In this document: positions 60,339-64,000 of the stretch, piece by piece
How positions within the stretch are numbered: position 1 is the first letter of the stretch
Layout: every line of letters begins with the position of its first letter
From: Comamonadaceae bacterium ALPHA2B
GTDB taxonomy: Bacteria; Pseudomonadota; Gammaproteobacteria; Burkholderiales; Burkholderiaceae_C
Assembly (NCBI GenBank): GCA_005503065.1
Contig: SCOE01000002.1
Coordinates: forward strand, 124,001-188,000
Length of the DNA: 64,000 nt
Direction of reading: 5' to 3'
Notes under the pieces: model-generated
Told to the model about the DNA's origin: nothing
Databases searched by the model: none
What the model saw: the letters and a program-made list of their open reading frames with translations, nothing else
Position numbers and translations under genes: made by a program

Positions 60339-60484
60339 GTAGGCCAGATGCTGCAAGGCCGCCCGGACACAGCGGAGAAGGGTCAACGTGCCATTGCCTC
60401 CGGAAACATTTGCAGATCGACGCTGGTGCACGATGCACCGCCGGAACGGCGTATCGCACGAGCGGCGGAGCCTTGCGCCCCAAA

Positions 60485-60500
60485 TTAGTACGTACAACTT
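60485..60500. promoter_or_regulatory. Second candidate operator (B) near the importer genes
   Basis: The minus strand reads TGAAGTTGTACGTACTAA here, sharing TGAAGTTGT-x-C-x-T-x-C with site A and containing GTACGTAC. Located 50-60 bases before the ATPase gene start, so the pair brackets the divergent promoters. Confidence 0.45.
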
Positions 60501-60546
60501 CACCCAATGCAGTCGAATCTGGCCTGCGACTTGCTTGACGCTGGCC

Positions 60547-61635
60547 ATGGCATCCATCACGCCCGTTCAACTCGAAGCCCTGCCTGATGTGGGCGGCCCC
60601 GCACAGCCGCTGCTCAGCGTGCGGGGGCTCACCAAGCACTTTCCGCTGGGCCGCATCAGCCCGACCGCAGCCCGCAGCGTCGTGCATGCGGTCGACGGCC
60701 TGAGCTTCGACGTGCGCAAGGGCGAGACCCTCGGCATCGTCGGCGAGTCGGGCTGCGGCAAGTCGACCACCTCGCGGCTGATCATGTCGCTCATCGAGCC
60801 CACCGCCGGTGAAGTGGTATTCGACGGCATGGCCGTGGGCAGCCGCGCCCTGCCCCTGAAGGAATACCGCCGCCAGGTACAGATGGTGTTCCAGGACAGC
60901 TATGCCTCGCTCAACCCACGCATGTCGATCGAGGCGTCCATCGCGTTCGCGCCCAAGGTGCATGGGATGCCGCACGCTCAGGCGATCGCCGCGGCGCACG
61001 AGCTGCTGCAAGCGGTTGGCCTCCATCCGGCGCAGTTCGCCCATCGCTTTCCGCACCAGTTGTCGGGCGGTCAACGGCAGCGCGTGAACATCGCACGCGC
61101 GCTGGCGCTGCGCCCGCGGCTGCTGATCCTCGACGAGCCTGTATCGGCCCTGGACAAGTCGGTGGAGGCCCAGGTACTCAACCTGCTGGTGGACCTGAGG
61201 CACCGCTTCGACCTCAGCTACCTGTTCATAAGTCACGACCTGAACGTGGTGCATTACATCGCCGACCGCGTTCTGGTGATGTACCTCGGGCGATCGGCCG
61301 AAATCGGCGACGTGGCATCGATCTACGCGAAACCTGCGCACCCCTACACGGCCGCTCTGCTCGACAGCCGCCCGTCGATGGACCCGGCACGGAGGCGCAC
61401 TGCCGCCCCGCTGCATGGCGATCCACCCAACCCGATCGACCCTCCCTCGGGCTGCCGTTTCCGCACCCGCTGTACCACTGCCGAGGACGTGTGCGCGGCC
61501 CGCGTGCCGCCCCTCGCGCCGCTGCACCGCCGGCACGCGGCCGCCTGCCTCATGGCACTGCCGGGGAGCGGACACAGCCTGGCACCGGCCGCCGCGACAC
61601 ATCACCCGCTGCCCGAAGAGGCTGCGAATGTCTGA
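60547..61635 (+). CDS. Oligopeptide-type ABC transporter ATPase (OppF/DppF-like)
   Basis: A 362-residue ATPase. Walker A GESGCGKSTTSRL, Q-loop MVFQDSYASLNPRMS, signature QLSGGQRQRVNIARAL, Walker B LLILDEPVSALD, H-loop FISHDL. The C-terminal oligopeptide extension has HPYTAALLDSRP and a cysteine motif (GCRFRTRC...DVC). ATG 60547 used. It overlaps the next ATPase gene by 8 bases. Gene order ATPase-ATPase-permease-permease is plausible for Opp/Dpp/Gsi-type importers. Confidence 0.93.
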   Translation: MASITPVQLEALPDVGGPAQPLLSVRGLTKHFPLGRISPTAARSVVHAVDGLSFDVRKGETLGIVGESGCGKSTTSRLIMSLIEPTAGEVVFDGMAVGSRALPLKEYRRQVQMVFQDSYASLNPRMSIEASIAFAPKVHGMPHAQAIAAAHELLQAVGLHPAQFAHRFPHQLSGGQRQRVNIARALALRPRLLILDEPVSALDKSVEAQVLNLLVDLRHRFDLSYLFISHDLNVVHYIADRVLVMYLGRSAEIGDVASIYAKPAHPYTAALLDSRPSMDPARRRTAAPLHGDPPNPIDPPSGCRFRTRCTTAEDVCAARVPPLAPLHRRHAAACLMALPGSGHSLAPAAATHHPLPEEAANV

Positions 61636-62608
61636 GCCCCTTGTGCATGCCCGCAATCTGCAGGTGCGCTTTCGCTCGCGCGAAGCCACGGTGCAGGCAG
61701 TCAATGGCGTCGACTTCGACCTGCGACAGGGGGAGACGCTGTGCATCCTCGGCGAATCGGGGTCCGGCAAGTCGGTCACCCTGCGGGCCATGATGCGGCT
61801 CAACCCGCCTCGCATCACCGAGGTCAGCGGCACGCTGAGGGTCGGCGGCCACGACATCGTGGGCATGCCCGAGACTGCGATGAGCGCCTTGCGCGGCGCG
61901 CTGGTGGCCATGATTTTCCAGGAGCCCATGACGGCGCTCGACCCGGTCTTCACGGTCGGCGACCAGATCGCCGAGACGGTGCGCCGGCACGACGGCGTCA
62001 GCGCGCGTGAGGCGCGCCTCCGTGCGCTGGCGCTGCTCGAGCTGGTCCAGGTGCCATCGGCCGCCCGACGGCTGGACGCCTACCCGCACGAGCTCTCGGG
62101 CGGCCTGCGCCAGCGCACCATGATCGCGATGGCGCTGTCGTGTCGGCCGCGGCTGCTGCTCGCCGACGAACCCACGACCGCGCTCGACGCCACGGTGCAG
62201 ATCCAGGTGCTCCTGCTGCTCAAACAATTGCAGCAGGAGCTGGGCATGGGCCTGATCTTCGTCACGCACGACCTGGGAGTGGCCAGTGAAGTCGCCGACC
62301 GCATCGCCGTGATGTACGCAGGGCGCTTCGTCGAGGAGGCCGGCGTTTCCGACTTCCTCGCGCAGCCGATGCATCCGTATGCGCAGGGCCTGCTGGGCGC
62401 GACCGTGCATGCGAGTTCGCGCGGCCAGCCGCTCACCACCATTCCCGGCGCCCCGCCCCGCCTGGACCGCCTGCCGACGGGCTGCGCCTTCGCGGCGCGC
62501 TGTCGCCACGCCCAGCCCGATTGCCTGGTGGCGATGCCGCCGCTCCTCCCCATCGGCACGGACCGGTCCGTGCGCTGCATCCATCTGCCACATCCCGTTC
62601 CCGCCTGA
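61628..62608 (+). CDS. Oligopeptide-type ABC transporter ATPase (OppD/DppD-like)
   Basis: A 326-residue ATPase. Walker A GESGSGKSVTLRAMM, Q-loop IFQEPMTALDPVFTVGDQ, signature ELSGGLRQRTMIAMAL (the second position after SGG is Leu), Walker B LLLADEPTTALD, H-loop FVTHDLGV. C-terminal HPYAQGLLGA and GCAFAARCRHAQPDC. It pairs with the OppF-like subunit to make the heterodimeric motor. Confidence 0.93.
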   Translation: MSEPLVHARNLQVRFRSREATVQAVNGVDFDLRQGETLCILGESGSGKSVTLRAMMRLNPPRITEVSGTLRVGGHDIVGMPETAMSALRGALVAMIFQEPMTALDPVFTVGDQIAETVRRHDGVSAREARLRALALLELVQVPSAARRLDAYPHELSGGLRQRTMIAMALSCRPRLLLADEPTTALDATVQIQVLLLLKQLQQELGMGLIFVTHDLGVASEVADRIAVMYAGRFVEEAGVSDFLAQPMHPYAQGLLGATVHASSRGQPLTTIPGAPPRLDRLPTGCAFAARCRHAQPDCLVAMPPLLPIGTDRSVRCIHLPHPVPA

Positions 62609-62635
62609 CGCCACCGACCTGCCCACGCCCACGCC

Positions 62636-63589
62636 ATGCCCCTCTATCTCCTGAAACGCGTGTTCTACGCGCTGCCCATCGCGCTGGCGGTCAGCATCGT
62701 CTGCTTCATGCTGGTGCAGTTGGCTCCCGGCGACCCGATCAACGCCATCGTCTCACCCGACACACCGGCCGACTTGGTCGATCAGGTGCGCCGCGAATAC
62801 GGCCTCGACAAGCCGCTGCCGGTGCAATATGGGCTGTGGCTCAGCCACATCGTGCGGGGAGATTTCGGCAAGTCGATCGCCAGCGGTCGGCCGGTGATCG
62901 AGGAACTGTCGGCGGCGCTGCGGAACACCTTCCGGCTCTCGCTGGCTGCGGCGCTGATCGGCTTCGTCAGCGGCACGCTGCTCGGCATATTGGCCGCGAC
63001 CACGCGCGGCAGCTGGACCGACAGGGCCGTGGTCGCCGCCGCCGCCGCGGGGGTGTCGCTTCCCCACTACTGGCTCGGCATGGTGATGGTGGTCGTCTTC
63101 AGCGTGTTCCTCAACCTCCTGCCTGCGATGGGCGCTGGCGCCGCGGACTCCGGCGGTTGGGCTTGGGACTGGGCGCACGTGCAATACCTCGTGCTTCCGG
63201 CGCTGACGCTCAGTGTGATTCCCATGGGCATCGTGACCCGCACGGTGCGCGGCGTGATGATCGACGTGCTGTCACAGGAGTTCATCACCACGCTGCGCGG
63301 CAAGGGCATGCGGCGTTCCCGCATCGCGCTGCATGTGGCCAAGAACACGGCGCCCGCCGTGCTGTCGATCATGGGCCTGCAACTGGGCTACCTGATGGGC
63401 GGCTCGATTCTTGTCGAGACCGTGTTTTCCTGGCCCGGCACCGGCTTCATGCTCAACGGTGCCATCTTCCAGCGCGACATCCCGGTGCTCCAGGGCACGA
63501 TCCTCGTCCTGGCTCTGATCTTCGTGTTGCTCAACCTTCTGGTGGACCTGATGCAGACCACCCTCGACCCCCGGATCAAACGCCAATGA
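62636..63589 (+). CDS. Oligopeptide-type ABC transporter permease (OppB/DppB-like)
   Basis: A 317-residue permease with six membrane helices. MPLYLLKRVFYALPIALAVS is the typical N-terminus, LAPGDPINAIV follows, and the ATPase-contact loop is EFITTLRGKGMRRSRIALHVAKNTAPAVL (in parts). ILVETVFSWPGTGFML is the usual C-terminal motif. Its stop overlaps the next permease start (ATGA). Confidence 0.94.
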   Translation: MPLYLLKRVFYALPIALAVSIVCFMLVQLAPGDPINAIVSPDTPADLVDQVRREYGLDKPLPVQYGLWLSHIVRGDFGKSIASGRPVIEELSAALRNTFRLSLAAALIGFVSGTLLGILAATTRGSWTDRAVVAAAAAGVSLPHYWLGMVMVVVFSVFLNLLPAMGAGAADSGGWAWDWAHVQYLVLPALTLSVIPMGIVTRTVRGVMIDVLSQEFITTLRGKGMRRSRIALHVAKNTAPAVLSIMGLQLGYLMGGSILVETVFSWPGTGFMLNGAIFQRDIPVLQGTILVLALIFVLLNLLVDLMQTTLDPRIKRQ

Positions 63590-64000
63590 ACGCCAGCGTC
63601 CTTTCCCCTGACCTCCCCGCGTCGGCGACTGCCCGGGGCGCGGCTTCAGCACCAACGGTTACCGCGATCGCTATGGACGAGCGCGCCGCACCGGAAGTAG
63701 GCTACTGGCGCGGTGTCGGCCGGCGCGTGCTGAGCGACCCGATGACGATGGCCTGCATCGTGGTGCTCGCGCTGATGTTCATCGCGCTGATCGCCGCGCC
63801 GCTGATCGCGCCCTACAGCCCCTACCAGGGCAGCATGGCGCAGCGGCTCAAGCCGATCGGCACCGTCAACCACCTGCTCGGCAACGACGAGCTCGGGCGC
63901 GACATGCTGACGCGGCTGCTGTACGGCGGCCGCCTGTCGTGGTTCCTCGGCATCACGCCAGTGGTGATAGCCCTGTTCATCGGCGGCATGCTGGGCATCA
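63586..64000 (+). CDS. Oligopeptide-type ABC transporter permease (OppC/DppC-like), 5' part
   Basis: The gene starts at ATG 63586, overlapping the OppB-like stop, and runs off the window end after about 138 codons. My translation shows a variable N-terminus (MNASVLSPDLPASATARGAA), then YWRGVGRRVLSDPMTMACIV, a first membrane helix, LIAPYSPYQGSMAQRLKPIG, and NHLLGNDELGRDMLTRLLYG, the OppC/DppC signature, followed by the second helix. Incomplete only because of the window edge. Confidence 0.92.
   Translation, partial: MNASVLSPDLPASATARGAASAPTVTAIAMDERAAPEVGYWRGVGRRVLSDPMTMACIVVLALMFIALIAAPLIAPYSPYQGSMAQRLKPIGTVNHLLGNDELGRDMLTRLLYGGRLSWFLGITPVVIALFIGGMLGI

Noticed and set aside
1-64000. CRISPR arrays, insertion sequences, integrases or phage genes
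   Set aside because: No regularly spaced direct repeats, transposase or integrase motifs were seen; the repeats present are short palindromic elements without coding capacity.

Overview
The window is about 64 kb of very GC-rich DNA packed with genes. It reads as a betaproteobacterial chromosome of the Comamonadaceae type, probably close to Variovorax or Acidovorax. The evidence is the gene content and gene order (zapB-like/zapA/6S RNA, a ccoNOQP-GHIS cluster with FNR, orphan Bug/TctC binding proteins beside regulators, a matABR-like malonate locus) and a dense set of short dispersed palindromic repeats. The genus call is inference. I see no prophage, insertion sequence, CRISPR array or tRNA.

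Layout. 1-838: the end of nth and a TonB-domain protein. 831-6836: late cobalamin genes (cobT, an embedded serine hydrolase, cobS, cobC, then cobQ) around a methyltransferase. 6979-8736: a threonine/serine dehydratase and small unknown proteins. 8834-14968: a MexEF-OprN-like RND efflux operon. 15199-17641: a degenerate alpha/beta hydrolase, a divergent LysR regulator and a small ABM-like protein. 17645-25834: an eight-gene cobalamin transport and salvage operon (btuB, cobU, btuF, btuC, btuD, cobO, cbiB, cobD) behind an adenosylcobalamin riboswitch at about 25945-26175. 26229-27100: zapB-like, zapA and 6S RNA. 27136-30844: a TauE-type exporter, a PAP2 phosphatase, a SafE-like protein and hemN. 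31006-40834: fnr, the complete cbb3 oxidase cluster and two universal stress proteins, with three FNR boxes. 40928-46830: a malonate/malonyl-CoA locus (matB, enoyl-CoA hydratase, tctC, matA, GntR regulator). 47105-53477: an RlmN/Cfr-family radical SAM protein, a methyltransferase, a Bug protein with a divergent LysR, a Leu/Ile/Val-type binding protein and an unrecognised secreted protein. 53609-64000: a GntR/UTRA regulator, two amidases, an MFS transporter and an Opp/Dpp-type ABC importer, which together look like an uptake-and-hydrolysis system for an amide or peptide-like compound.

How the genes work together. The two cobalamin blocks cover import of corrinoids, adenosylation (CobO), amidation (CobQ), aminopropanol attachment (CobD, CbiB) and lower-ligand assembly (CobU, CobT, CobS, CobC). 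No corrin-ring genes are present here, so in this window the set looks like salvage of cobyric acid or cobinamide. The anaerobic block links FNR to haem synthesis (hemN), the high-affinity terminal oxidase and stress proteins.

The most unusual signal is not a gene. One family of about 60-bp palindromic repeats has nine copies, five of them read through inside or at the start of protein genes. A second, hairpin-rich family has been translated in frame inside both cobQ and cobO, in opposite orientations, adding about 30-37 residues to each protein. A third, related family sits directly after stop codons.
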